This document shows, in pieces, positions 35,450 to 46,761 of a stretch of 64,000 bases of DNA. Source of the stretch: Scilla litardierei (Eukaryota > Streptophyta > Magnoliopsida > Asparagales > Asparagaceae); contig CM061138.1 in assembly GCA_030789695.1 (NCBI GenBank), positions 181,017,051 to 181,081,050 of the forward strand, written 5' to 3'. Positions within the stretch are counted from its first letter, which is position 1. The number at the start of each line of letters is the position of its first letter. The notes below the pieces were generated by a model, which was given only the letters and a program-made list of their open reading frames with translations, ran no database searches and had not been told where the DNA came from. The position numbers and the translations under genes were made by a program.

Positions 35450-37254
35450 AGTGTATAACTTAGATAACGGAAAATACGTTTTACCGCTACTAAGTGAGAC
35501 TCCTTAGGTTGAGACTGATAACGAGCACATACGCATACGGCAAACATAATATCAGGCCTACTTGCGGTAAGATAAAGTAAACTACCTATCATAAATCGAT
35601 ATAGACGAATGTCTACATCCTTACCGCCCGTATCCTTATCAAGATGCGTAGACGTGCTCATTGGAATCTTTTTCCCGGAGGCATTCTCCATTCCAAATCG
35701 CTTAAGCAACTCCACCGTATACTTCGTTTGGTGGATGAAGATTGCATCGTCCATTTGGCGAATTTGGAGACCTAAGAAATATTTGAGCTCACCCATGTGG
35801 CTCATCTCAAATTGATCCTTCATCACATTAGAAAACTCTTCGCAAAGAGCAAAGTTAGTAGCACCGAAAATGATATCATCAACATATATTTGAACTAAAA
35901 TTATATCATTATTCGAATACTTAACAAATAATGTGGAATCAACTTCTCCCATTTTAAAACCTAAATCCAAAAGAAAATTCTTTAGACGGTCATACCAAGC
36001 TCGAGGAGCTTGTCTCAAACCGTAAAGTGCTTTCTTAAGTTTAAAAACATGATTTGGAAATTTTTCATTAATAAAGCCCGGAGGTTGAGAAACGTAAACT
36101 TCCTCAATAACATCTCCATTTAAAAATGCACTTTTAACATCCATTTGAAATAATTTAAAATCCTTATGGCATGCAAAAGACAAAAATAATCTAATTGATT
36201 CTAATCTAGCTACCGGAGCGAAGGATTCTTCGAAATCAATACCTTCCTCTTGACGGTAGCCTTGAGCAACTAACCGAGCTTTGTTCCGGACGACGACTTG
36301 GTTTTCGTCGGTTTTGTTCTTGAAGATACACTTTGTCCCTATGACGGTGTGGTTCTTCGATGGCAATGGAACAAGCTCCCAAACTTCATTCCTCTCGAAT
36401 TGAATGAGTTCCTCCTCCATGGCTAAGATCCAAGCGCTATCTTCGCATGCTTCATTAACATTCTTTGGCTCTATCGAGGAGGCAAAGGCACAATGAGCGA
36501 AGTAGTTCACTTGTGATCTCGTCTTGACACTATCATGGATATTGCCAATGACTTGCTCATGAGGATGGTCACGAACTGTATGAAGCCGTTTGGGAATACC
36601 TTGATAACTAGGAACATTCTCAACAACTTCATTAGACGGGTTAGTCTCAATAGAATCAATAGAATCATTAGAGTTAGAATTACCAATTGAATCACATAAG
36701 ACATCCATAGAGTCATCATCATTAGTAATTCTAGTTGGAACAAATCTTTCATTAAATGACACATGAAGTGATTCCTCGATCATTGAGGTTCGTTTGTTGA
36801 TTATCCGGTAGGCTTTGCTACGCGAAGAATATCCAACAAAAATCCCCTCATCGGATCTTGGATCGAATTTGTCCAAACTACCATACGTGTTCTTAATAAA
36901 ACATTTCGAACCCAAAACACGAAAATGTTTAACTTGAGGCAACCTACCAAACAACAATTCATAACAAGTTTGTTTAGTGCCGAGCCTCAAAAGTATTCTA
37001 TTAAACACATAGCAAGCGGTATGTACCGCTTCCGCCCAAAATTGATGGCCAAGTTGGCTATCATCAAGCATAGTGCGAGCACATTCCACTAGCGTCCTAT
37101 TCTTTCTCTCAACAACACCATTTTGAGGAGGTGCGTGAGGGAATGAAAAGGTGTGTGTAATACCAACTTCATCACAAAATGTCTCAAAATACTCATTCTC
37201 AAATTCACCTCCATGATCACTACGAATAGTGACAATGGTGGTTCCTAAGAGATT
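35425..37254 (-). pseudogene. gag-pol: element B integrase end and reverse transcriptase
   Basis: Open after the stop at 37255-37257. Second integrase Asp in [11 protein letters not shown], third residue Glu kept in [16 protein letters not shown]. Then the variable linker, RT motifs ([57 protein letters not shown]) and a break at [14 protein letters not shown]. All visible catalytic residues of integrase and RT are present. Confidence 0.9.
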
Positions 37255-38052
37255 TTATACTTTCTTAACAAAAATTGTGAAGTTTTCAAAAGCTTCATAT
37301 TTATTACACAATGAAAATACCCAAGTAAACCTAGAAAAGTCATCAACGATGACAAGTCCATATCTAGCATTACCTAATGAAGCAACTCTAGTTGGCCCAA
37401 ATAAATCTAGATGTAATAGCTCTAGAGGCCGCTTAGAGGAAATGCTTTTCTTAGGTTTAAATGAAGATTTTGGAAGCTTGCCTCGTTGACACGAGTCACA
37501 AAAGCTTTTCTTTTGAAAAACAAGCTTAGGGAAGCCTCTAATAGAATTTAACTTGGAAAGCTTAAAAAGTGTTCCAAAGTTCACATGACCAAAACGTCGA
37601 TGCCATAAGTGTTGTTCACTTGTGTTGGCAATAAGACATTGTTCATGTGATCTCGGAAGATCTAGGATATATATATCCTTATGGCGTGTGCCGGAAAACA
37701 ATAATTCATTATTATCTTTTCTTAAAATATGGCACATTCCTTTCGCAAAGTTAACTTTGTAACCTTTGTCACAAAGTTGACTTATTGAAATGAGATTGTG
37801 GTTTAATCCTTTAACAAGGTAAACATCACATATAAGGGGTTTAGAAGGATTACCCACTTTACCAACACCTATGATGGTTCCGCTCTCGTTGCCTCCAAAG
37901 ACGATGCGATTCCCATTTGCAATGGGCACCACTCCGGAGAGCAATTGAGCGTCACCCGTCATGTGTTTTGAACACCCGCTATCGAGTATCCAATTCCCCT
38001 TGGAGCTAAATTTAAATTTGTTGCTCCTTTTCTTTTTCTTTTCCTTGAGTAC
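37255..38052 (-). pseudogene. gag-pol: element B protease and integrase first half
   Basis: Protease motif DSGCSKHMTG (37963-37983 region), integrase zinc domain HHCC complete (WHRRFGHVNFG ... FCDSCQRGK), and core start LLHLDLFGP, DDFSRFTWVFSL. It ends in a TAA at 37255-37257 where a Gln codon is expected (CAA to TAA). The frame is open upstream to 38052, where it abuts the proposed mini-intron. Confidence 0.88.
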
Positions 38053-38111
38053 CTAAAGATAGAAAATTTCATATCATGGTACCCAAGGTCATTGGGTCCA
38101 AAAGATTAGAC
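38053..38111 (-). other. possible 59-nt intron joining gag to pol in element B
   Basis: Minus strand: AAG|GTCTAATC at 38112/38111 and TCTTTAG|GTACTC at 38053/38052. Removing 59 nt would join the gag frame exactly to the protease frame. The gag stop TAA (38106-38108) lies inside it. The length is at or below the usual lower limit for plant introns, so ordinary gag termination plus a mutation is the alternative. Confidence 0.3.
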
Positions 38112-40352
38112 CTTTGGAAGCCAAGTCCAATTGGACTTAGACTTCCCCACATAATTTCTACTATGCACAACATCCGAAAAATAAGCATTCATGTAAACTT
38201 GTTTTTCATCCATGCTTGTGTCCTTTGGGCTCCAAATAGTGAAAATCTTGGGAGCCCTCATCCTATTGGGTGCATGCATGCGTTGTTGGTTTCTACGTGA
38301 TGCATGTCGTGGATAGGCATAAGGAACATGATGGAATGGTGCATGTGGATAGTTATTCATACGATGATGTGGGTGAATATATGCATGTGGAGGAACACGT
38401 GCGTGAGGGTGTCTCACATGGTGTGCACGTGCCCGTGAACGTGTAGCATAGAAATCATCATATGTGTGAGCCGGTGGAGTAGGACGTGTGTTCCTACGTG
38501 GCATAGTATTGGTGTACATATAAGCATGCCCCTTCTTTGGAGGTCCACCCAAAGTGGGTTTCTTTCCGAAAGAGGGTGTGGACGAGATGGAAGCACCATT
38601 GGTAGAAGAACTACCAATAGAGTGTTTGCTATCACTTGTTGAGGCATCAGAAGTTGGCTTAACAAAAGTAGTGGCCGACTTGGATGACTTTCCCAAAGTA
38701 TACCCCAAACCAACATGGTGATTGGCCGGAGGTAAGACACTTAGGATATTATCCAAATGGCCCTTACCCTTATTGAATTCATTGATTCGGCCCAATGTGT
38801 TCTCATATTTCTCGGTGAGAGAACGCAAAGAAGTATCCAAAGTGGATACTTGCGATGTGAGCACATAAACACGAGATTTAAGACTTTCATTCTCAATATT
38901 CAAAGTCGAGTTTTGAGAAGTCAAATCCTCTATCTTATGTTCTTCCGGATCCTCAATGCTAACATGTTCAAGTTGAGTCTTGAGATTAACAATCTCATTC
39001 TTCAACTCTTCAACAACGGTGTCGTTGTTGGTGATGATAGTTTTAGGCGAGGTTTGGATGCTAGCTAAGTCATCTTTTACTTTAGTATACCTATTTACTA
39101 ATTTAGTATACTTAGACCACAATTGAGAATTAGCATTCCTAAGGTCATCCATGGTTACCTCATCGCCTTCGTTGTCGCTATCATCGGAGGAGGAAGATCC
39201 TTGATCATGCTCCTCTCTTGCCATGAAGCACATGTGCACTTGCTCCACTTGCTCATCGTCCGACTCTCCGCTTGAGGAATCCTCGGAGTCGGTGAATGTT
39301 GCCCCGACAAGCCCCTTTTTGTTCCCTTTCTTGTACTTCTTGGACTTTTCGTACTTTGGCGCCTTCCACTTCTCCTTTTGCTTGTTTAGAGGACACTCCA
39401 CTTTCATGTGTCCTGGCTTGTTGCATTTAAAGCACAAAGAAGAAGAAGAGTTAGATGAATTGAACTTCGATTTGTTTTTGAAGTTACCTTTCCGGAAGAA
39501 CCGGTTGAACTTCTTGGCCATGAGTGCCATGGACTCCAAGTCCAACTCGTTTTTCGAGTTCTCATCATCGGTTGATGTGGAAGTAGATGGAGCGGCCTTG
39601 AAAGCAATAGCTTTCTTCTTTGGCTCTTCTTGTTGTAGGTAAGACTTCATCTTTTCCTGCAACTTCAACTTGCTATCCTTGCGTACCTCATAAGACATCA
39701 AGGTACCCATTAGTTGAACAATGGTATATTTGTTCATATCATTACCTTCCTCGATGGCGAAGGTATGCTTTTCCCAACTCGAAGGAAGTCCTTCGATAAG
39801 CTTCGAACATTTCTCCTTTTGGGTGTAGGATTTTCCGAGAGCCTCTAACTCGTTTATGATGTCGATGAAGCGAGCATAATACTCCTTCATCGTCTCTCCA
39901 TGTAGCATATGAAACATCTCGTAATCTTTATTAACTACAACGAGTTTAGAGTCTCTTACCATACTCGTCCCTTCATGTAATATGAGGAGGGAGTTCCATA
40001 TTTGATATGCACTCTTACATGTGCATATCTTGTTGAAATCCTCGGGTTCCAAGGCGCATTGCAAGGCGTTCATTGCCTTGGCATTGCTTACCTCTGCGGC
40101 GACCTCCGCGGGAGTCCATTTCTCGAAATCTTCTTCGGTGGGCTCGACGTATTCCTTCATCGTGGTCCTCCATAGTGAAGCACTCCGGAGGAAAGTCTCC
40201 ATCCGGCATTTCCAGTACCCGTAGTTGGTACCGTTGAAGAATGGAGGCCTCGTTGAGGAATGTCCTTCCATTACCGAAGACGCTCCTTCACGGTTCTTGA
40301 AGGTGCTATAGTCGGAAGGTGGACGAACGGTCTTGTTGTCGTTGGCAGACAT
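38106..40352 (-). CDS. gag: element B gag polyprotein part
   Basis: An intact 748-codon frame starting MSANDNKTVRPPSDY just downstream of the primer site. Copia gag region: FFNGTNYGYWKCRMETFL, then LHEGTSMVRDSKL and GLPSSWEKHTFAIEEG. One CCHC knuckle, CFKCNKPGHMKVEC, is at about 307-320. Lys-rich and acidic Ser-rich segments follow, then a coiled-coil-like part (about 430-560) and a His/Arg-rich tail. It would package the RNA. The type is close to SIRE/Maximus, but its sequence differs clearly from A gag. It ends with a TAA at 38106-38108, before the protease. Confidence 0.88.
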   Translation of the reverse strand: MSANDNKTVRPPSDYSTFKNREGASSVMEGHSSTRPPFFNGTNYGYWKCRMETFLRSASLWRTTMKEYVEPTEEDFEKWTPAEVAAEVSNAKAMNALQCALEPEDFNKICTCKSAYQIWNSLLILHEGTSMVRDSKLVVVNKDYEMFHMLHGETMKEYYARFIDIINELEALGKSYTQKEKCSKLIEGLPSSWEKHTFAIEEGNDMNKYTIVQLMGTLMSYEVRKDSKLKLQEKMKSYLQQEEPKKKAIAFKAAPSTSTSTDDENSKNELDLESMALMAKKFNRFFRKGNFKNKSKFNSSNSSSSLCFKCNKPGHMKVECPLNKQKEKWKAPKYEKSKKYKKGNKKGLVGATFTDSEDSSSGESDDEQVEQVHMCFMAREEHDQGSSSSDDSDNEGDEVTMDDLRNANSQLWSKYTKLVNRYTKVKDDLASIQTSPKTIITNNDTVVEELKNEIVNLKTQLEHVSIEDPEEHKIEDLTSQNSTLNIENESLKSRVYVLTSQVSTLDTSLRSLTEKYENTLGRINEFNKGKGHLDNILSVLPPANHHVGLGYTLGKSSKSATTFVKPTSDASTSDSKHSIGSSSTNGASISSTPSFGKKPTLGGPPKKGHAYMYTNTMPRRNTRPTPPAHTYDDFYATRSRARAHHVRHPHARVPPHAYIHPHHRMNNYPHAPFHHVPYAYPRHASRRNQQRMHAPNRMRAPKIFTIWSPKDTSMDEKQVYMNAYFSDVVHSRNYVGKSKSNWTWLPKV

Positions 40353-40364
40353 AGCTATAGACTT

Positions 40365-40377
40365 GGCTCTGATACCA
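40365..40377 (-). other. element B primer binding site (initiator tRNA-Met)
   Basis: The minus strand reads TGGTATCAGAGCC, 2 bases from the 5' LTR end at 40380. Confidence 0.92.
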
Positions 40378-40379
40378 AA

Positions 40380-42251
40380 TGTAATGCCTTGCTAAGCTAC
40401 TGCACAAGTATTAGAGAGGGGGTGAATAGTACTTTAAAATAATTAAGAGGCTAATTCCTAATTACTTGCAAACTCTACCAAACAATGCGGAAAATGCGGA
40501 AATGTAAATGTTAGACAACAAAGAAACAATCGCAAACAACGATATTACTGGGTTCGGATCCACCCAAGTCTCCCCGACTTGTTCCCGGTGATCCTACGTC
40601 CCAACCACCCGGATCCCCTCCGGATACTTGAGTTAGAAACCCTAACTCAAGATTTCCACTATGAAATACTTGTGAAAAACCTCCACAAGTCAAATCATAC
40701 ACAAAGTAATTTGTGACTCCCACAACCCGGGATCACAACCACACTCTCACAACCGAGAGTGAAACTTACAATAGAAATTGAAATGAAATAGAACTTCTTA
40801 CCGACAAAATACCTATGCCTTGAGTAATGCTTACGAATTAGGGCAAGGATGATTTTGAGGAAGAAGAAGTGGCACCAAACCCTAGCTCCAAGATGTAGAT
40901 CAGCGATGGAGAGCTATGGGGATGTTGGTGACCTAGAATCAAGCACTTGGCTTGGAAGGCTTCACACTCAATGAATCTCTCTTTGGAAGTAAGAGTGAGG
41001 AGAGATTATTGAATGGAATGAAAGAGCTTTGAATGAGCTTGGAATGATTTCTCTTGATCTCTAAACTTGCAATAATATCAGCCTTGACTGCAATGAATGC
41101 AGCCCATCAAGTATTTATAGGATAGAGGAGAGAGAGAAAGAAAAACGTTTCAATTAATGCTCCAACGGCTCTTTTCTGAACCCAACTAGTCGGTCAAAGA
41201 ACAACCACCGACCGACTAGTTCATCAACTAGTCGGTCGGTCAATTAACGTATACCAACTAATGGAAGAACAACCAAAAGGTTGAAGCACAGACAAAAGGA
41301 ACTAGTCGGTCCAAGAAGAGTAGCTGACCGACTAGTTTCACAACTAGTCGGTCGGTTACTCAACTGAGACCGACTAACAGATAAAACTGATGTCTGAGCA
41401 CAAATTGACTTAGTCGGTCCGAGAACAAATGTTGACCGACTAATTCACCAACTAGTCGGTCGCCAAATGAGCATAGACCGACTAACGATAAACAGTAAGT
41501 TAGGTGAAAATTGGCATGTATAGTAAAACTCAACTAGTCGGTCCAAGAAGGAAAGTTGACCGACTAGTTCATCAACTAGTCGGTCGATCAATGAACACAG
41601 ACCGACTAATGATAAACAGTAGCTTAGGCTCAAATGTGCATGTACAGGGAAAGCTCAACTAGTCGATCACAGAAGCATCACTGACCGACTTGTTCACAAA
41701 CTAGTCGGTCGGTGAGTCAACTTAGACCGACTAACTGTAAACAGTAAAGAGCTTAGAATTGACTAACAAAAACTAGTCGGTCCAAGAAGCTTTGCCGGCC
41801 GACTAGATCACCATCTAGTCGGTCAGTTCTTCTTCTTGAACCAACTAACATGCACAAGAAGTCGCGAATCGAAGCGCGAAGCTTCGGGAAAGATTGTATG
41901 GACTTCTACTAAGATCCTAGAGCTAAGATATGAGCGTTAAGAAGATTTAAACCGTAAGACCTACTCAAGGCTTAACATTCTACGAAAGAAGCTTAAAGAC
42001 TATAAATAAAACTTGACGATACCGTCTTCAATAGCTTCAATCGAATCTTCATGACTTCTAAAATGGTCCATAAGCTTCAACGAAGCTTTATGCATACGAT
42101 CACGTGCTTTGAGAAGTCTTGAGACGTCGTAATTGATATTCATATGAATTTGGCGACGATCTCCATAACTGCGCTCACAAAGTGTTAGTTCACGATATAT
42201 TTATGTTTGTTCATCATCCAAAACCAAATCCGGGGAGTCCAATATCCAACA
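40380..42251 (-). repeat. element B 5' LTR
   Basis: 1872-bp partner of 29680-31544. Palindrome array at 41185-41822; minus-strand TATAAATA at 41112-41119, which should start the element transcript. Confidence 0.94.
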
Positions 42252-42256
42252 TTATT

Positions 42257-43032
42257 TGCATTGCTCTTACTACTTTTCAATCGCCTGATCATGTTTTTTA
42301 ACGGTCGATTTTGATTTAGATTGCTTTTTAGTAAATATGTGTGAGTAGTTCCCAAATCTGGGATTTTGGTGGAAACCCCTTCGTGGGTTCTCCCCGATGC
42401 GTCCATAAGACTAGGAAATCGATAGGGATTAGGAATCTATCGGTTACGCGGGGTGTTTTATTGTCATCGACGGGAAAAAGACCGCCTTTGACCGTTGGGC
42501 CAAGGGGGAATAAACTTGGCGGTTGACTCCCTAGCCATAGCTCACGCCCTTAGCGTAGACGTCGAATCCTAGCGCGCGGGAGCGACAGGATTAATGGACA
42601 TGGGAATGCCCACTGACTGAACCCGGGTAATCCGGCATATCATCCTGGGCACCGACCGGAATATCGGGCCCATGGGATGCCGGTATCACTCTTAGAGGCA
42701 ACGTCTCACCATTAGACCCTAATTCTGATCGTTATCCTACTCGCAAGCCGTATTGGTGAGAATCGCACGATGGGGTGAAAACGAAGTCCCGGGTTTTCCC
42801 TTTATATCGTTTATCCCTCGCATTCTATTTTCCGTGACAACCCATCTACCGATTCGGGCTAGCTCACCCATGGGGTGAATCTGGTCCTTTCTGACACAAG
42901 CACAACCACGCCTCCCTGAGTTCGACCCCCAAGCCACTCTACAACACCGAGCGCTTGCGATTATAAATATTTAAATCTCATGCCCCCAATCATATATTGC
43001 ACACATCTGACACGCACATTGCAGGGACGTTA
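42257..43032 (+). repeat. element D 3' LTR, second part
   Basis: Resumes the LTR after B. It lacks about 60 bp present in the 5' LTR (near 42590) and ends ACGTTA instead of ACGTCA. AGTAA follows. Confidence 0.92.
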
Positions 43033-43779
43033 AGTAACCTATTTTATAATATGAATAATACCCTATAATTTAACTTGGTGATATGAACAATGTACCTCAT
43101 AAGTAAAATTAGTATTATTCTAATCTATTAAGAATCTTTTAGCTTAATGTGATATATCCATGATGCAGATAAATCACATCTCTCACCGTGATCACATGGA
43201 CACCCGAAAATCGTCAGATCAGGCAAGTGTACATTTACAGTTTTAAATATCGTCACATTTAAATGCTAAATCATGAATTGCTAGTTTTGCCTTATGTCAT
43301 GTTGCACATCATGCTTGTACACTCTTGATTGAATGGTTAGTGATTGAATGCTTATTGATGGCACATATTGACGGAATGGAATACTTAAAATCGTGAAATT
43401 ATGAATTCGTGCGCCCAAGAGGCGAAATCGTGAAATCGTGATGTCATGTGAGTTGACAAGCTCGTGCTTGTAATATGGATTAGGCTGGCTCGTGTTCCAA
43501 CAGAACACTTGGGTGGGGTAGTTCAATGTAGTAGAGGCTGGAATGCTAGATTGCACTCTATTGGTGAACTTGACCGACAGCTGGCCGGGTCGGTGAGTAT
43601 AGAGCCACGGGTAGCTCCCGTTGGCTTGGGTGTAATGCTTGTCACTTCCCCCTCAGACATTGGACTTGTCACCAGGCACACTTGATTGATTGTCACTCTC
43701 TTTTACTCATGTTGTTACTATTGAAGAATTGCGTACTCTGCCAGTTACTCCTATCTTATTCGTGTACTAATACCATGCT

Positions 43780-43930
43780 TATTGCTGTACACACAACACT
43801 TGCCATGCTATCTGCTGTACACTACACTTGCCACGCTATCTGCTGTACACACCACACTTGCCATGCTATCTGCTGCACACACTACACTTGCCACGCTATT
43901 TGCTGTACACACTACACTTGCCATGCCACT
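43780..43930 (+). repeat. ~33-bp tandem repeat in the LTR
   Basis: About five units of the form ACACTTGCCATGCTATCTGC plus TGTACACAC, with few changes between units. Not present in the other LTR of this family at 59201-60651. Confidence 0.8.
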
Positions 43931-44094
43931 ACCACTGTTTATGCACTACGCTTGACGTGCTCATACATTTCTTACGCTGACATGATTAGCTATGTAAATT
44001 CTATTTCGTCATTCATATTGCCATGAATTGTTTTTGAAAACCTTGCCGAGGGTCTTTTCTACTTAATACTTTAAACTTGCCGAGCGACCCTCGC

Positions 44095-44130
44095 TGACGT
44101 ATATTTCCTTGTCTTGTGAAATATACGTCA
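44095..44130 (+). ncRNA. LTR stem-loop, copy 1 (covarying)
   Basis: TGACGTATATTTC / GAAATATACGTCA, a perfect 13-bp stem with a 10-nt loop. The diverged copy at 60222-60255 keeps the structure with compensatory changes. A second stem, CGAGGGTC/GACCCTCG, lies just upstream (about 44047 and 44086). Confidence 0.6.
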
Positions 44131-44511
44131 GGTATTAGACAGGTTTGCAGAGGAACGAGCCTAGATTCAGAGCAGGTTGACCATGGTGCCCAGACGCTGA
44201 GATCACCGCCGTAGAGCTTTGTACCTTCGCAGCATCCTTGTACTATTCTTTCTTCTAATACTTGTATGGGCTTTATGACCCTCCTTCTTTTCATCCATTG
44301 TTGTAAACTATCTTTTGAGATTTGAGATTGTAAATAAATAACTTAACTGTGTTGTTTGAGTTGCATGCAAGAACCTGCAAGTGTTATCACAGACGCGTAG
44401 CGTGCTTAAACCAAGGAGGAAGAAAAGAAAAAGTACCTCCTTCTTGTTTTAAGCACATGCGGACCCGCTCGCGTCCTCGCTCCCAAGTACAATGGGAAGC
44501 GGGGCGTGACA

Positions 44512-44709
44512 TCCTACGTGGCAAATTTGTCCTAGGTGGCAATGACAATTTTGGGGACTTCAATTTTGGGGGAAAACTTAAATTTGGGGGGAAACTTGAA
44601 ATTTTGTGGGAAAACTTGAAATTTGGGGGAACTTGAAATTTGTGGTGTGAAAAAACTCAGCCATTAAATAAATCGTGACCTATGGGCACGAATAATGACT
44701 AGAGGGATA
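44512..44709 (+). other. G/T-rich non-coding stretch, Helitron-like
   Basis: Imperfect repeats of GGGGGAAAACTTGAAATTT. Similar words occur in the Helitron-like body at 57835-57970, so it is probably part of a related decayed element. Confidence 0.4.
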
Positions 44710-44880
44710 TCTATATTACAAATGAGGGATGTTATCAAGAGACTAGATAATAGAATTTGGACAAGAGAGAGGATGAGGTGATTTTCGCAATTTTGGCGGT
44801 GGAAATAATTTTTTGGGGAACAAAGATTTCGCGGGGGAAATCTTAAATGAACCGTGCCTGCAGGCACGGGTTATGACTAG
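44710..44880 (+). mobile_element. short Helitron-like element H1
   Basis: Starts TCTATATTACA after an A, and ends with the palindrome CCGTGCCTGCAGGCACGG (44852-44869), 7 bases of spacer and CTAG, followed by T. This fits the Helitron rules (5' TC, 3' hairpin and CTRR, insertion between A and T). 171 bp, non-coding. Confidence 0.65.
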
Positions 44881-44893
44881 TCTATTCAATAAA

Positions 44894-46568
44894 TGACGTG
44901 TGTGTATATTTTATATATTCACGCACGTCTTCTTTGTGTTTTTCTGTTATTTTCCGCCGTCTCGTATCCATTTTCTCGTGTTTTCTCGTTTTCTTTCACT
45001 TTTCCGTGTTTTTGAGTGTTTGCAGGAGTTTTCTAGCATAGGGCACATATAACAAAGATATCATGAGTCCCAGGAGCAACGGGAGGAGTCACGCGTGATT
45101 CAGGGGGTCAAACGACCAAGATTGCCACTTTTCAGCCCCCACCCGATTGGTTAGACACAGCTAACCGATCGGGTGATGCACGCGTACACGACCCGGACAG
45201 CCGCTGAAGCAACGTGAGCAGCAACCGATCGGTTCGACGACCGGTTCAGCCCAACAGATCTCTCAGGAAATTGAAGCTGAATTCCAACCGATCGGGTGAC
45301 CATCACCCGATCGGTTCATCTGTAGCCGTTTCCCCCAAGTCACGACCCGGAGAGCTCACCCGACGGCCAGCTGACCGTGCCAAAACGTCGCAACTTTCTG
45401 TCTTTTGGGCGACGTTTCCAACCGATCGGTTGATTTATCAACCGATCGGTTCACCTGATGAGCTCAAGATCCAAACGACTAGAAGCTTCCGACAACCGAT
45501 CGTGCCTTGTGACCGGGTGAAATTCTGAAGAGCGCTGCCGAAGAACGAAGCAGGTCACCCGATCGGTTGATACTTCAACCGATCGGGTGACGTCGTTTTC
45601 TATATATATAAGCCCTAGGTTTCCAGAAACGAGTGTTGTTTATTATTTCTGTCTTTTTCTCTATTGCGACGGCAGGAATTTTTTGGTTATTTGTAAGTGT
45701 TCAGATCTTTTTGAAACTTTAATATATTGTTAATTGCATTGCTACTACTTCATTTCTATTGCCCGATTATGTTTTTAACGGTCGATTTTCATTTAGATTG
45801 CTTTTTAGCTAAAATGTGTGAGTAGTTCCCAAATCTGGGATTTTGGTGGAAACCCCTTCGTTGGTCCTCCCTGATGCGTCCATAGGACTAGGAAACCGAT
45901 AGGGATTAGGAATCTATTGGTTACGCGGGGTGTTTCATTGTCATCGGCGGGAAAAGACCGCCTTTGAACGTTGGGCCAAGGGGGAATAAACTTGGCGGTT
46001 GACTCCCTAGCCATAGCTCATGCCCTTAGCGTAGACATCGAATCCTAGCGCGTGGGAACGGCTGGATGAGATGTCGGGAGTTATCGTTGCGAGCTTAATG
46101 CTCTCGGAGTCGGTCAGTGTTAATGGACATGGGAATGCCCACTGACCGAACCCGGGTAGTCCGGCGTATCATCCTGGGCACCGACCAGAATATCAGGCCC
46201 ATTGGACGTCGGTATCACTCTTAGAGGCAACGTCCCACCATTAAACCCTAATTCCGATCGTTATCCTATCTGTCGGCCGTATTAGCGAGAATCACATGAT
46301 AGGGTGGAAACTGAATTCCTAGGTTTCCTTTTAGATTGTTTGACCTCATATCTACAATTTGTGACAACCCATATATCGATACGGGCTAGCTCACCCATAG
46401 GGTGAATCAGGTCCCTTCTGACACAAGCACAACCATGCCTCTCTGTGTTCGACCCCCAAGCCACACTACAACACCGTGCGCTTGCGGTTATAAATATTTA
46501 AATCTCGTGCCCCCAATCCTATTACGCACATTGCACATTGCATGCATCACAACATCGTGGGGACGTCA
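44894..46568 (+). repeat. element F 5' LTR
   Basis: TGACGTGTG to GGGACGTCA. Paired CCGATCGG sites at 45145-45600, including TCACCCGATCGGTTGA / TCAACCGATCGGGTGA near 45555-45590, then TATATATATAA at 45601-45611. Confidence 0.95.
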
Positions 46569-46575
46569 AGCTTTA

Positions 46576-46593
46576 TGGCGCCGTTGCCGAGGA
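46576..46593 (+). other. element F primer binding site (tRNA-Asp type, one mismatch)
   Basis: TGGCGCCGTTGCCGAGGA; one G to A change compared with D and E. Confidence 0.88.
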
Positions 46594-46761
46594 GGCAACG
46601 TGCTTGTTATTTTTGGATCTTATGAACCCTTGAGTCTAGCTCATATCCCTATCTCGCGATAATTTTCGCATTCTCCTTTTTCATTTTTATTTTCTAATTT
46701 TTATTTTCTATTTTTATCTGTTTCTTTCCCACTTTTGCTTCACGGGTGTTTGTTGCTTTTA

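Larger units (their letters stand above)
29680..42251 (-). mobile_element. element B: SIRE-like Ty1/copia element, minus strand, nested in D
   Basis: 12,572 bp, with LTRs of 1865 bp (left, 3') and 1872 bp (right, 5') and a TTATT duplication (29675-29679 and 42252-42256). In its own direction: LTR, Met primer site, gag, protease, integrase, RT, RNase H, spacer with palindrome array, third ORF, polypurine tract, LTR. The LTRs are very similar, so it is younger than D. Gag is open. Pol has one stop and two RNase H shifts, and the third ORF has two stops. Confidence 0.94.
11965..43032 (+). mobile_element. element D: non-autonomous Athila-like Ty3/gypsy element, split by E and B
   Basis: Flanked by AGTAA at 11960-11964 and 43033-43037. 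The LTR has inverted ends TGACGT...ACGTCA; the last bases of the 3' copy are TA instead of CA, a C-to-T change. Without the nested elements it is about 10.86 kb, against 10.84 kb for its relative F. Order: LTR, tRNA-Asp primer site, gag, protease, conserved pol-end motif, palindrome array with TATA, ATHILA-type ORF, purine tracts, LTR. RT, RNase H and integrase are absent, leaving only about 300 bp between protease and the pol-end motif, so it depends on another element for copying. Confidence 0.93.
43038..44511 (+). repeat. chromovirus (Tekay/Del-like) LTR, 3' portion
   Basis: Ends CGGACCCGCTCGCGTCCTCG ... GGGGCGTGACA. The same end occurs at 60590-60651, before a chromovirus gag. Other shared words: GGCTCGTGTTCC, GGGTGGGGT, GCATGCAAGAA. 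No gag follows here, so this is a 3' or solo LTR end. Confidence 0.65.

Noticed and set aside
43780..43930. CRISPR-like array
   Set aside because: The ~33-bp units are directly adjacent without unique spacers, in a plant LTR; it is a simple tandem repeat.
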